Positions 35,430 to 48,907 of a stretch of DNA of 64,000 nt are shown here, one piece after another. The position numbers and the translations under genes are program-made. Source of the stretch: Sinonovacula constricta (lineage: Eukaryota; Mollusca; Bivalvia; Cardiida; Solecurtidae); assembly GCA_007844125.1 (NCBI GenBank), contig CM017560.1, positions 5,734,259 to 5,798,258 of the forward strand, given 5' to 3'. The stretch's first letter is position 1. Every line of letters starts with the position of its first letter. A model generated the notes under the pieces. The model was not told the origin of the DNA. It saw only the letters and a list, made by a program, of their open reading frames with translations, and did no database searches.

Positions 35430-38400
35430 CACTCGGATATATTGGTGTCACTTGAATATATTGGTATCGCTTTGTTTATGTCGTTGTCTCTTGGCTATAT
35501 TGGAGACATTTGTTTATGTTGGTGTCACTTGGCTATATTGGGGACATTTGTTTATGTCGGTGTCACTTGGCTATATTGGCGACATTTGTTTATGTTGGTG
35601 TCACTTGGTTATATTGGTGGCATTTGTTTATGTTGGTGTCACTTGGTTATGTTGGTGTTACTTGGTTATGTTGTTGTCATATATTGGTGTTACTAAGTTA
35701 TAAAGGTCACATGGATTTGATGGTGTAACATGATCATGTTTGTGTCACATGATAGTGCAAGTGTCAGTGCCTCATGATTATATTGTTTGTTGATGGTAAA
35801 ATGGTAGTGTCCTTCTATTATGTTGGCGTCAATTGATTATATGATATCACTTTGTGATGCTGGCAACACGTGGTAAAGTTTGTGTCTCTTTGTTTTAGTG
35901 GCACCCCATGGTATAGTTGGGATGTTTCTTTCACTTTGTTATATTTGGCAATGCGTGGTAATATTGGGGTCACTTTGTTATGTTGGCAACACAGGGTAAT
36001 GTTGTGGTCACTTTGTTATGTTGGCAACACAGGGTAATGTTGTGGTCACTTTGTTATGTTGGCAACACAGGATAATGTTGTGGTCACTTTGTTATGTTGG
36101 CAACACAGGGTAATGTTGTGGTCACTTTGTTATGTTGGCAACACAGGGTAATGTTGGTGCCACTTTGTTATGTTGGCAACACAGGGTAATGTTGTGGTCA
36201 CTTTGTTATGTTGGCAACACAGGGTAATGTTGGTGCCACTTTGTTATGTTGGCAACACAGGGTAATGTTGGTGCCACTTTGTTATGTTGGCAACACAGGG
36301 TAATGTTGTGGTCACTTTGTTATGTTGGCAACACAGGGTAATGTTGGTGCCACTTTATTATGTTGGCAACACAGATTAATGATGTGGTCACTTTGTTATG
36401 TTGGCAACACAGGGTAATGTTGTGGTCACTTTGTTATGTTGGCAACACAGGATAATGTTGTGGTCCCTTTTGTTATGTTGGCAACACAGGGTAATGTTGT
36501 GGTCACTTTGTTATGTTGGCAACACAGGGTAATGTTGTGGTCACTTTGTTATGTTGGCAACACAGGATAATGTTGTGGTCCCTTTTGTTATGTTGGCAAC
36601 ACAGGGTAATGTTGGTGCCACTTGGTAATGTTGGCAACATAGGGTAATGTTTATGCCACTTTGTTATGTTGGCAACACAGGGTAATGTTGGTGCCACTTG
36701 GTAATGTTGGCAACATTGGGTAATGTTTATGCCACTTTGTTATGTTGGCAACAGAGGGTAATGTTTATGCCATTTTGTTATGTTGGCAACACAGGGTAAT
36801 GTTGTGGTCACTTTGTTATGTTGGCAACACAGGATAATGTTGTGGTCACTTTGTTATGTTGGCAACACAGGGTAATGTTGTGGTCACTTTGTTATGTTGG
36901 CAACACAGGATAATGTTGTGGTCCCTTTTGTTATGTTGGCAACACAGGGTAATGTTGGTGCCACTTGGTAATGTTGGCAACACAGGGTAATGTTGTGGCC
37001 ACTTGGTAATGTTGGCAACATAGGGTAATGTTGGTGCCACTTTGTTATGTTGGCAACACAGGATAATGTTGTGGCCACTTGGTAATGTTGGCAACATAGG
37101 GTAATATTGTGGCCACTTGGTAATGTTGGCAACATAGGGTAATGTTTATGCCACTTTGTTATGTTGGCAACACAGGGTAATGTTGGTGCCACTTGGTAAT
37201 GTTGGCAACATAGGGTAATGTTTATGCCACTTTGTTATGTTGGCAACACAGGGTAATGTTTATGCCATTTTGTTATGTTGGCAACACAGGATAATGTTGT
37301 GGTCCCTTTTGTTATGTTGGCAACACAGGGTAATGTTGTGGTCACTTTGTTATGTTGGCAACACAGGGTAATGTTGTGGTCACTTTGTTATGTTGGCAAC
37401 ACAGGATAATGTTGTGGTCCCTTTTGTTATGTTGGCAACACAGGGTAATGTTGGTGCCACTTGGTAATGTTGGCAACATAGGGTAATGTTTATGCCACTT
37501 TGTTATGTTGGCAACACAGGGTAATGTTGGTGCCACTTGGTAATGTTGGCAACATAGGGTAATGTTTATGCCACTTTGTTATGTTGGCAACACAAGGTAA
37601 TGTTTATGCCATTTTGTTATGTTGGCAACACAGGGTAATGTTGTGGTCACTTTGTTATGTTGGCAACACAGGATAATGTTGTGGTCACTTTGTTATGTTG
37701 GCAACACAGGGTAATGTTGTGGTCACTTTGTTATGTTGGCAACACGGGATAATGTTGTGGTCCCTTTTGTTATGTTGGCAACACAGGGTAATGTTGGTGC
37801 CACTTGGTAATGTTGGCAACACAGGGTAATGTTGGTGCCACTTGGTAATGTTGGCAACACAGGGTAATGTTGGTACCACTTTGTTATGTTGGCAACATAG
37901 GGTAATGTTGGTGCCACTTGGTAATGTTGGCAACACAGGGTAATGTTGTGGCCACTTGGTAATGTTTGCAACACAGGGTAATGTTGTGGTCACTTTGTTA
38001 TGTTGGCAACACAGGGTAATGTTGTGGTCACTTTGTTATGTTGACAACACAGGATAATGTTGTGGTCCCTTTTGTTATGTTGGCAACACAGGGTAATGTT
38101 GGTGCCACTTGGTAATGTTGGCAACATAGGGTAATGTTTATGTCACTTTGTTATGTTGGCAACACAGGATAATGTTTTGGTCCCTTTTGTTATGTTGGCA
38201 ACACAGGGTAATGTTGTGGCCACTTGGTAATGTTGGCAACACAGGATAATGTTGTGGTCCCTTTTGTTATGTTGGCAACACAGGGTAATGTTGTGGCCAC
38301 TTGGTAATGTTGGCAACACAGGATAATGTTGTGGTCCCTTTTGTTATGTTGGCAACACAGGGTAATGTTGTGGCCACTTGGTAATGTTGGCAACACAGGA

Positions 38401-41400
38401 TAATGTTGTGGTCCCTTTTGTTATGTTGGCAACACAGGGTAATGTTGGTGCCACTTTGTTATGTTGGCAACACAGGATAATGTTGTGGTCACTTTGTTAT
38501 GTTGGCAACACAGGGTAATGTTGTGGCCACTTTGTTATGTTGGCAACACAGGGTAATGTTGGTGCCACTTGGTAATGTTGGCAACACAGGATAATGTTGT
38601 GGTCCCTTTTGTTATGTTGGCAACACAGGGTAATGTTGTGGCCACTTTGTTATGTTGGCAACACAGGATAATGTTGTGGCCACTTGGTAATGTTGGCAAC
38701 ATAGGGTAATGTTGTGGCCACTTGTTAATGTTGGCAACACAGGGTAATGTTGTGGTCACTTTGTTATGTTGGCAACACAGGGTAATGTTGGTGCCACTTT
38801 GTTATGTTGGCAACACAGGGTAATGTTGGTGCCACTTTGTTATGTTGACAACACAGGGTAATGTTGGTGCCACTTTGTTATGTTGGCAACACAGGGTAAT
38901 GTTGGTGCCACTTTGTTATGTTGGCAACACTGGGTAATGTTGGGGTCCCTTCGTTATGTTGGCAACACAGGGTAATGTTGGTGCCACTTTGTTATGTTGA
39001 CAACACAGGGTAATGTTGGTGCCACTTTATTATGTTGACAACACAGGGTAATGTTGGTGCCACTTGGTAATTTTGGCAACACAGGATAATGTTGTGGTCC
39101 CTTTTGTTATGTTGGCAACACAGGGTAATGTTGTGGTCACTTTGTTATGTTGGCAACACAGGGTAATGTTGTGGTCACTTTGTTATGTTGGCAACACAGG
39201 GTAATGTTGTGGTCACTTTGTTATGTTGGCAACACAGGGTAATGTTGTGGTCACTTTGTTATGTTGGCAACACAGGGTAATGTTGTGGCCACTTGGTAAT
39301 GTTGGCAACACAGGGTAATGTTGTGGCCACTTGGTAATGTTGGCAACACAGGATAATGTTGGGCCACTTGGTATGTTGGCAACACAGGATAATGTTGTGG
39401 TCCCTTTTGTTATGTTGGCAACACAGGGTAATGTTGGTGCCACTTTGTTATGTTGGCAACACAGGGTAATGTTGGGACCACTTTGTTATGTTGACAACAC
39501 GGGTAATGTTGTGGTCACTTTGTTATGTTGGCAACACAGGGTAATGTGGTGGTCACTTTGTTATGTTGGCAACACAGGGTAATGTTGTGGCCACTTGGTA
39601 ATGTTTGCAACGCAGGATAATGTTGTGGTCACTTTGTTATGTTGGCAACACAGGGTAATGTTGTGGTCACTTTGTTATGTTTGAACACAGGGTATGTTGT
39701 GTCACTTGTTATGTTGGCAACACAGGGTAATGTTGTGGCCACTTGGTATGTTGGCAACACAGGATAATGTTGTGGTCCCTTTTGTTATGTTGGCAACACA
39801 GGGTAATGTTGGTGCCACTTTGTTATGTTGGCAACACAGGGTAATGTTGTGGTCACTTTGTTATGTTGGCAACACAGGATAATGTTGTGGTCCCTTTTGT
39901 TATGTTGGCAACACAGGGTAATGTTGGTGCCACTTTGTTATGTTGGCAACACAGGATAATGTTGTGGTCCCTTTTGTTATGTTGGCAACACAGGGTAATG
40001 TTGTGGCCACTTGGTAATGTTGGCAACACAGGGTAATGTTGTGGCCACTTGGTAATGTTGGCAACACAGGGTAATGTTGTGGTCACTTTGTTATGTTGGC
40101 ATCACAGGGTAATGTTGTGGCCACTTTGTTATGTTGGCGGCACAGGGTAATGTTGGTGCCACTTTGTTATGCTGGCAACACAGGGTAATGTTGATGCCAC
40201 TTTGTTATGTTGGCAACACGTGGTAATGTTGGTGCCACTTTGTTATGTTGGCAACACAGGATAATGTTGTGGTCCCTTTTGTTATGTTGGCAACACAGGG
40301 TAATGTTGTGGTCACTTTGTTATGTTGGCAACACAGGGTAATGTTGTGGTCACTTTGTTATGTTGGCAACACAGGATAATGTTGTGGTCCCTTTTGTTAT
40401 GTTGGCAACACAGGGTAATGTTGTGGTCACTTTGTTATGTTGGCAACACAGGGTAATGTTGTGGCCACTTGGTAATGTTGGCAACACAGGGTAATGTTGT
40501 GGCCACTTGGTAATGTTGGCAACACAGGATAATGTTGGGGCCACTTGGTAATGTTGGCAACACAGGATAATGTTGTGGTCCCTTTTGTTATGTTGGCAAC
40601 ACAGGGTAATGTTGGTGCCACTTTGTTATGTTGGCAACACAGGGTAATGTTGGGACCACTTTGTTATGTTGACAACACGGGGTAATGTTGTGGTCACTTT
40701 GTTATGTTGGCAACACAGGGTAATGTGGTGGTCACTTTGTTATGTTGGCAACACAGGGTAATGTTGTGGCCACTTGGTAATGTTGGCAACGCAGGATAAT
40801 GTTGTGGTCACTTTGTTATGTTGGCAACACAGGGTAATGTTGTGGTCACTTTGTTATGTTGGCAACACAGGGTAATGTTGTGGCCACTTGGTAATGTTGG
40901 CAACACAGGATAATGTTGTGGTCCCTTTTCTTATGTTGGCAACACAGGGTAATGTTGGTGCCACTTTGTTATGTTGGCAACACAGGGTAATGTTGTGGTC
41001 ACTTTGTTATGTTGGCAACACAGGATAATGTTGTGGTCCCTTTTGTTATGTTGGCAACACAGGGTAATGTTGGTGCCACTTTGTTATGTTGGCAACACAG
41101 GATAATGTTGTGGTCCCTTTTGTTATGTTGGCAACACAGGGTAATGTTGTGGCCACTTGGTAATGTTGGCAACACAGGGTAATGTTGTGGCCACTTGGTA
41201 ATGTTGGCAACACAGGGTAATGTTGTGGTCACTTTGTTATGTTGGCATCACAGGGTAATGTTGTGGCCACTTTGTTATGTTGGCGGCACAGGGTAATGTT
41301 GGTGCCACTTTGTTATGCTGGCAACACAGGGTAATGTTGATGCCACTTTGTTATGTTGGCAACACGTGGTAATGTTGGTGCCACTTTGTTATGTTGGCAA

Positions 41401-41960
41401 CATAGGGTAATGTTGTGGCCATTTTGTTATGTTTGCAACGCGTGGTAATATTGGAGTCACTTTGCTATGTTGGCAACACGTGGTAATATTGGGGCCACTT
41501 TGCTATGTTGGAAACCAATGGTAATATTGGGGTCACTTTGTTATGTTGGCAATGTGTGTTAATGTTCCTATCACTTTGTTATGTTGGCAATGCGTGGTAA
41601 TATTGGGGTCACTTTGTTATGTTGGCAATGCGTGGTAATGTTCCTATCACTTTGTTATGTTGGCAATGCGTGGTAATATTGGGGTCACTTTGTTATGTTG
41701 GCAATGCGTGGTAATATTGGAGTCACTTTGTTATGTTGGCAATGTGTGGTAATATTGGGGTCACTTTGTTATGTTGGCAACACAGGGTAATGTTGGGGTC
41801 ACTTTATTATGTTGGCAACACGTTGTAATGTTGGTATGACTTTGTTTTGTTGGCAACACATAGTAATACTGGTGCAACTTTATTCTATTGACAACATATC
41901 ATAAATTTGGTGTTACACGTGATAATGTTGGTGTAACTTTGCTATGTTGGAAATATATGT
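35430..41960 (+). repeat. 38-bp satellite array, about 6.5 kb, with higher-order duplication
   Basis: More than 150 units of TTTGTTATGTTGGCAACACA followed by GGGTAATGTTGTGGTCAC. The 38-bp unit divides into two related 19-bp halves (TTGTTATGTTGGCAACACA and GGGTAATGTTGGTGCCACT). The left flank (35430-35700) has a different 38-bp form (CTATATTGG...TTTATGTTGG) and the right flank (41430-41960) another with AATGCGTGGTAATATTGGGG. Large blocks repeat: about 39243-40250 recurs at about 40430-41400, sharing rare variants such as GGCATCACAGG and GGCGGCACAGG; a smaller block at 36491 recurs at 37330. Peptides such as LPCVANITK in both strands' frames are artefacts. Confidence 0.96.
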
Positions 41961-42755
41961 TAAAGTTTAGCCGTAAAGTAACATAGAACCATTCTATTCC
42001 ACCAAAGTGTTTTGACGCCTATGACGCATATGAGCATTATTCGGGTCGTTCTGACTTCATTGAAGTTTCAAATTATATTTGTAAATCTTTTTGCTTTTCT
42101 AAAATAAATGTACCTTTTGGTGATTGGGACAATTGTTTTTCAATAAAGCTGTAATGTTAGCTTGGGTCATATTCATAAATAATCTTGAGTTAACCTAAGA
42201 AATGTCCCTAAAGCTAGAAATAGTTCTTTAGATATGAGACAATGTCTTGTCTTGTTTCATTCACAAAACTATATAATCTAAGCAATGTCTTAGTATTTTC
42301 TTTAACTTAAAGAACATTTCTTCGTTTGTAAAAAATATGTTTGAATATATTTGCATCGTTTAGGTATGTTTTGGCACTTAGTTTTGCCGGTTTAATTTGG
42401 TTATATCATTCTCGCCTGAGTTATATAAGAGAGACTAGTTTGTGATTGTATTTCATAATTTTGTTGTTAATGGTTTTGTCTTGACAAAGTTTTATTTGCC
42501 AGAATGTTTCTTAACTCAACATGTTTATTTTACGATTTTACCAAATTATGACAAATGGGCATTGCTGTCGTTGTATTAAAATGTAGCTTTTTATATACAT
42601 TATGTTCCGCAAGTATGAAACACGATACTGATAAATACCCATCCGGAGGGCAAAGTTGGCCCAAAGCGTTTTTCAAAAATCGATTGAAGTCGTCATTAAA
42701 AATTGATTTTAGAAGAGCAAATCACCAATCCTCATACGTGGGTCCATGTTGTCCT
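41961..42755. other. stretch without a recognised gene, upstream of glycine-rich gene 1
   Basis: AATAAA-like motifs at about 42104 and 42141 could be the end of an unseen transcript, but no exon was recognised. The 71-codon frame at 42555-42770 overlaps the promoter of the next gene and is not supported. Confidence 0.4.
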
Positions 42756-42867
42756 ATCCCGACGTCATGACTTCAGCCACGTCACGGTATCGTAAGACTA
42801 TATATATAAAGTCAGCCAGCATCACATCGTTCTCAATTCCAGATCCCACGACTAGTTACGACAACAG
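42756..42867 (+). promoter_or_regulatory. promoter and leader exon of glycine-rich gene 1
   Basis: A TATA box TATATATATAAA lies at about 42799-42810, preceded by a CRE-like GACGTCATGAC at about 42760. The transcription start is expected near 42830. The leader exon ends at 42867 with a donor CAACAG|GTAGGAAC. The block from AGCATCAC to CCAGATCC matches the corresponding part of gene 2 (46456-46482). Confidence 0.75.
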
Positions 42868-43430
42868 GTAGGAACACATTTTACTCTTTTTTAGACTCTC
42901 TACTTATTCTGCATGTATTTAATTTCTTTTTCTCTCTATTTCCTTTTCTCTCTTAAGGGTTCGTCGTTTTGTTAAACTCTACAGTATTTATATCTATTTG
43001 TTTGATTTATAGTTTTAATTGTTTGATTGCAATAACTTCCTAATCGCTGTGTCAAGTGACAGAATACGTTTCCACTATGGTTGACCTCATTGTTGTTGGC
43101 ACTGAAGTGGTGACTTTAACCAATTATAATAATAAAGCCAGTTATTCATAGTTTTAGAAGATTATTAATCATGCTTACAAACAAAAAGAAAGATCATGGA
43201 TGTGTGACATATAAATCGCCACATATAAATCGCCACGCGCTTTTACCGTTACTAGTATGGGCATAAACTAATTTAAGGACGCATATATAATATATATAAT
43301 TAATTGTTTGTTGCTGTCTGTATTCGGTATTGTCAACCTCCAACGTCTTTAAGATGCAAATGCAAAACGAAAACGTTACATATCCTAAATGTATTTAAGA
43401 ACGATTGTATCTAATCCCCAGGCATCAACC

Positions 43431-44061
43431 ATGCACACCCTGATCAACTTGAGTATTTTGGCGTTGTTCGCTTGTGTGGGACTAGCATACAGTTACGGCG
43501 GCGGTATGGTCGGTGGTATGGGCGGTGGTATGGGCGGAGGTTACGGCGGAGGTTACGGCGGTTACGGTTACGGCGGCTATGGTAGCATGATGGGCATGGG
43601 AGGTGGAATGGGCGGCGGCTTGGGCGGCATGGGCGGCGGCGGCGGCGGCGGTATCTTCGGCATGCTCATTTTCCGTAAGTTTGTTTCTTTATCATTGGAA
43701 TTATTGTCTAGCGATGTTTTATCTGCTAAGACGGTGAACCGTACAAAGTTCAGAACTGATTTACAGATTATACTTAATTAAAGACACCAAATTGATGTGG
43801 GCTTTTTTTAAAAAAACAAAAACATTAGGTCGTTTACAAATACAAATCATAGAGGTATGCGCTACCAATTATAATGTTATTAGTAATACATTAAGCAACT
43901 TAGTTCCAAATGACATATATTGAAAATAAAGATAGCTTTCATTAACATATGTTTGTTGGTAAATTTGAAACGTTTTTGTGTTTTCAGTTTTCGTTTTCAT
44001 CATAATCATCCGAGTCCTGTTTAACAACAATGGTGTGGGTGGAGGTGGCCTGCTTGGCTAG
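43431..44061 (+). CDS. small secretory Gly/Tyr/Met-rich protein with C-terminal hydrophobic helix (paralogue 1)
   Basis: Coding exons 43431-43674 and 43988-44061 join in phase 1 across GT/AG, giving 105 residues. Residues 1-21 are a signal peptide (MHTLINLSILALFACVGLAYS). Residues 22-73 are almost entirely Gly with Tyr and Met (YGGYGYGG, GMGGGMGG). A strongly hydrophobic stretch, IFGMLIFLFVFIIIIRVLF, follows and would span a membrane, then NNNGVGGGGLLG. ATG at 43431 is chosen because the acceptor at 43421 excludes the upstream in-frame ATG and because paralogue 2 starts identically. Gly-rich secreted proteins occur in mollusc shell matrix and in invertebrate antimicrobial or cuticular peptides; the membrane-like tail fits none of these clearly, so function is unknown. 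A 3' UTR intron begins 11 bases after the stop. Confidence 0.85.
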
Positions 44062-44110
44062 TTTTAGTTCAGGTAAGTACCATCATTGTATTAATTGTAT
44101 TCCAGTATTT

Positions 44111-44146
44111 ATCATCCAAGCATTCAGGATAGAATGCTCGGATGAT
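44111..44146. repeat. short hairpin in 3' UTR intron of paralogue 1
   Basis: Arms ATCATCCAAGCATTC (44111-44125) and its complement (44132-44146) pair with one mismatch around a 6-base loop. The hairpin starts 38 bases past the splice donor at 44072. It is too short for a microRNA precursor. Confidence 0.6.
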
Positions 44147-45118
44147 ATCGTTCTTTTGAAAGAGATATTCAAATATTAAAAACCCAAATCTTGCTACTCG
44201 TGTGAAAATTTATAATAACACTGGAACTTTATTGGTTTTGGAGTATTTGTCGGGTTATCAGTCTGCCTTATGTATTTACACACTAGCTCGACATTACCGT
44301 CAAGACATCCGGTATTTGATGCGTGTCTGCTTTCACAGGTTAACAAGTAACCAAACTTAAGGGAAGTTAATCTTTTATGTGTATTAATTTGCTTGTTACT
44401 TCAAAGAAAACAATTTAATTAGGGTATAACCTTTTAAAAAAGCTAGTTTCATTATGTTTAATATTCAAACGTTTAATGTTCAAGCTGGGTTTGATTATAT
44501 TGAAAAACGAATCGAATAAACACTCCTTGACATGATCAATAGTTGGCCCAGCAGTTAGGCAGCAGTGGGGGATCACGATTTTAACATATAAATCAAAACA
44601 TAAAATGAATAAATAAATTGATTTTTAAAACTTAGCTTTAAAACGAGCTTAGCACCAGCCGATACTTACAATCTTAACATGTTATTTGATATTTAACTTT
44701 CACTTACATTTTCTGACTGTATAGACTGTATTGTTTTATATAACTTAGCGCCTTTTACAACGCATTTCTAACGAATGTCTTTCGTTAACAATACCTTTAA
44801 TACTTTACGAAATGTTAGAGACAGAAAATAATTCCGATCCTCATCAGACCGCTGTAAGCAGCAACTGAAGATCGAGGTCTAAATTATTTGTTTCGGTTCG
44901 AAGGGATTACTAAACGCTGGTAAACCTTTATAGTACTTTGTAACGTTAACATCACACACTAAGACTAAGTCATATTGTTAATCTACGAGTATTTATAGTA
45001 GTGCCTTTCAGTAGCGAAAAGTTCAGATCCTGATATGGATCTACACCTTTTACCTAAGCCTTATCACATTGTGCTGAGCAGGCTAACGTTACAATATAAA
45101 TACGTTTATCTATTCCAG

Positions 45119-45222
45119 GTTTTTGGACCAGATATACCCCAGTACCGTGTTATGCTTACGAACTCTAAGCTTCTTGTTTTGTCGCAGACTTTTGCAATAA
45201 AATCTGAATGCAAAGACTAACG
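45119..45222 (+). other. terminal noncoding exon of glycine-rich gene 1
   Basis: An acceptor CTATTCCAG at 45118 follows the donor TTCAG|GTAAGT at 44072. AATAAA at 45197-45202 places polyadenylation near 45220. Because the stop codon is only 11 bases from the upstream junction, the 3' UTR intron should not trigger nonsense-mediated decay. Confidence 0.7.
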
Positions 45223-46379
45223 TCTTGTTGTGTTTCATTGCTTCTTCTTGGCATTGTTCAGACATTATCAACATGTACAACTGATTTGAAAAACATGACT
45301 CGAGGTCCCATTAATGCCTGCTACGTTTTATGATTGCAAGCGCTACTCTGTTAAAAACGGAACACATGGTTCTTTTCTCTGCAATGGTCTCACAGAACAA
45401 CTGCGACATCGTTTTATTGACTGACTATAAGCATATTATAAACACTTGGCATGATATCACATCCAGTCATATTATTATGACACGTGGTCGAGAGGTCATG
45501 AAACTGTCCCTGTAGGGAGATATATCCATACCAACATGCACAATAAACATTCCGTCATCACTGCATTAAACAATAAAGACGCGGTATTAGGCTACCATGG
45601 TAAGACTCGTGGTCTCAAAATAACCTCTTCCAACTATCACTGGAAATGCATGCTTATTGTTTTTGTTAGCCTCGTTTAAGGTTTACACCAACGCATTTAG
45701 TAATAGACAGAAACTATTAATTGATGAATGTATGGATGATTTGTGGAAGACCTCTTTATTTCGCAATACAACAAATTGTAAGTACTTATAATGTTGCAGC
45801 GAGAGAAAATAAACATAGAAATAGTTACCACAGTTACATAGCAGCGAACAGCTGCTTAAGGTATTACAATATGTTGTAGCTTAGTATTCTTAAACAATCC
45901 TTAAACAAAAATCAAGACAATGAAAAGTAATGTCCGTGAGGTGCAATGTGACCAAACAACTCTTTGAGGCAATTATAGCAATTGTTATTGTAAAGAAACC
46001 CGTTAAATTATAAAATTAGATCAGATAAAATGAATATATCTAGTGGGTTTCTTAAAAAAATTGTTGAAATATTACTTGTGTGAACAAAATTGACGAACAG
46101 TAAAAATAGTTGTATTACTGACTCAGCCATTGTTCACATATGTTCAATAACTGAAAATATTTTATAGAAAGATGTGATAGATAATGACGAAATCATATCT
46201 AGTACAAAAGAACAAACTATTCACAATACGTTTACTAAGAGGCAATACCCAATCGGTCAAACGAGGAAATCGAATGCGGAAATATTCGTTGAAAATGATG
46301 ATCAAAATAACTGATTGGTCTGTGGTGTCTTTATCAAATCAATACATATCGATTTTCAAAATGTAAAAGTAAATTTTGA
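45223..46379. other. spacer between paralogous glycine-rich genes
   Basis: No exon was recognised; three 60-codon frames show no similarity to known proteins. Confidence 0.45.
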
Positions 46380-46503
46380 TCCCATCACGTGAGTCCACGT
46401 TGGCATGACATCATCTACGCCCTTGTAAGTGGGCCTTCTTATATAAGACCGTCCGGCATCACGCCGTTCTCCAAACCAGATCCAGGGAACGGAAACGGTA
46501 AAG
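46380..46503 (+). promoter_or_regulatory. promoter and leader exon of glycine-rich gene 2
   Basis: TATATAAG lies at 46440-46447 with an E-box TCACGTGA at about 46385 and TGACATCA at about 46406. The leader exon ends at 46503 before GTAGGAATACATTTT; the gene 1 leader intron begins almost identically (GTAGGAACACATTTT). Promoter and leader match gene 1, so both were copied with the gene. Confidence 0.75.
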
Positions 46504-46789
46504 GTAGGAATACATTTTGAATCTATGTTTTAGTGCGTTAATATTTTAATCTTAGTTTAAACATATTTTATTTCGAATATCTTACAGAATAAAACATACA
46601 ATATACAATACAAGGAAAAAGGATTGAAACGAAAGCTAAAGCTTATCGTGTTTCTCTCCCAATACAAAATGTATGTTATGGTTATAGGGTAGTCTCAACG
46701 CGGTACCATTTAGACAAGAGGGCAAGATCTCAGCAACAAATAATTCGTCTAATGATAACCCTGTATTGCACAGTGCACCAATTCAGTCT

Positions 46790-47275
46790 ACTACAAAACG
46801 GCTGGAAAATTCAAACATATCCAATTAATCTCTAAATAAGATCAAATGGGGCACTAAAATATTTTTATACCATATCCAACAAATTTGTAATCAATATTCT
46901 TGACTAAAATGAAGTTCTTACTAAACGGGATGGCAGATGTGAAAAAGTGAAAACTTAGAAAATTTCGCAAAAGGTTGAAAAGTGAAATTTCTCAAAAGAG
47001 TTCAGAAAATAACTTAAAATGTCGCAAATAGATGTGTGTTCATAGTTTATTTACGATGTTCAGCCATTTGAGGCAAGAGAATGAAGATAGAAGACGAAAA
47101 AGTAGGTTTATTACAAAACGGGTTATATTCAAACGTCTCCAAAATATCCCTTATATTGTTTAAATGAGATAAAATGGTGTATGCACATGCTTTTACACCA
47201 AATCAAGCACTTGTGTTCAGAAACCCTCAAGATTCTGGACGAAAATTTAGTTAACTACAAAACGGGTTTTATTGC
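46790..47275 (+). repeat. diverged internal repeats in gene 2 leader intron
   Basis: The phrase TACAAAACGG(G) recurs at about 46792, 47111 and 47258. The first two occurrences are followed by ATTCAAAC and an AT-rich block with TAAAT(A/G)AGAT. This suggests an old duplication of about 320 bp. Confidence 0.4.
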
Positions 47276-48710
47276 AAAAAAGGGTTATAACAATACGCGA
47301 TGTTCAATTTTCATGATTTAATTGCTTTAGTTTTATAATTTTTCTACGACAATTATGTTAAAACACTTTTGTGTAATCTAATGTTCTCATATTTTATGTT
47401 TTCCGAAACTAAAACAATAGCGGTAAATATTGTTTTATCACTTATATCTCACGTCATAAATCGCTTAAAACATGGATAATAACTCGTCAAGAAACAGTAT
47501 TTTTGAATTTGTAGCTGAATCGTCATAGGTTTGTGACGTTCTTAATATTTTCGTACTCAGTTATTGTATTTCTCTGGCAATCGGAAATTTGTGGCAATGG
47601 ATTTGAATTGTTTTATAGCTATACTTTTCCCTGGGTATTTATGTTGTCGGTACAATTATGCTGAACTTAACAAGTATGATCGAACCCTACTTGGAGGCGA
47701 ATTTAAACAAATGAACTGATAAGTTGAAATCAGTCAAAGTCGTAACATAGCAATTTTGAAATTTTTATGTAAACATTGTGTCGGTGGTCATGTATAATAT
47801 AGTTACATAAAAGAAAGATTTATATGCAAGAGGTCCCGGTTAGAATCGAACAAACACTTCGCAAATGAAACGAAATCGATTTGATGCCAATAGTATGTTC
47901 CCGTAATGTATTGTTGTAACTTGTAATAGAATCTGCGACTCTTTTGTGCAATTCAATCAAACACTTCCCGAAGCGTACAAGGACATTTGCAACAAATCCA
48001 TGAGTCCTCGTAATTTTTCAAGCCTTTGCGATTCGCGGGATTCTGGTGACAGACGACAGAAACACTGCACTTCTTTGAGGGATGAAGTTGAGCTATTTGA
48101 TATAGAATAAATGATAAGCTTAAAACATGGACAGTAGATCCTTTTCTCAATCGGCTGATTTTAACGAGTCACGTGACCCGCAAGATTCATAATAAGGCCA
48201 AACGCGACAGAATCAGCGATGATGACCGTTCGGTAAATTGGTGTTATAAGAGATAAAGTCTGGACGTTTCGGTAAATAGGTGACTATATTATATTTGTAT
48301 AGTGTAATACACCAATTTACAGTTAACGGGTATCCCCCAGTATACACTGGCAGGTGCAAGGACGTCGAGTAAACTTCAGCAGCACAGCCATCGCCGTAAT
48401 GTCCGTATATACATGAACGTCACTTTCGTTTTTATTTTTCGTGTTTTATTTTTAAAGCATGATTACAACAACAGTGAAAATTCAAAGCAACAAAAACTTT
48501 TTTTACTTCACGAACAGTGACGAAAGTATCAGTTAAACGTAGTACGCGTTTCTGTTCAAAAGAGTTGATTATTTAGATATTTATACTTGAAGAACATATC
48601 ATTTGTTAACCTTACACAGAGCAATTATATGAAATTAAATAAACGATAAAAAATACTAATTGTTGACAGTATATTTTGTAAGTAATTCAAGTATATATCA
48701 CATTAATACA

Positions 48711-48750
48711 GGGGTGGATCCAGTGGCGGGGGAACACGACTGACCTTAAA
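48711..48750 (+). mobile_element. fragment of a hAT-type MITE left end
   Basis: ACAGGGGTGGATCCAGTGGC matches the left end of the element at 61700 (CAGGGGCGGATCCAGA). No right end was found nearby, so only one end appears to survive. Confidence 0.4.
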
Positions 48751-48907
48751 GAACCCGACATATAACAGGCTAACCCACACATACACAATAATTGTATATT
48801 TTAACTACTCATGAGTCATGTACGTATTCGGTCTATACGTCTGGAAAGTATGTATTTAAAAATTAAGTTAAGATATTTGTCACCGATCCTTTCCCCAGGA
48901 ATCAACA

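Noticed and set aside
35430..41960. Many 60-100-codon frames and a CRISPR-like regular repeat pattern
   Set aside because: The unit repeats head to tail with no unique spacers, so it is a satellite. The genome is eukaryotic, and the peptides are repeat translations in all frames.
42555..42770. 71-codon frame
   Set aside because: It lies on the promoter of glycine-rich gene 1 and has no other support.
44111..44146. Hairpin considered as a microRNA precursor
   Set aside because: A 15-16-bp stem with a 6-base loop is too short for Drosha/Dicer processing.
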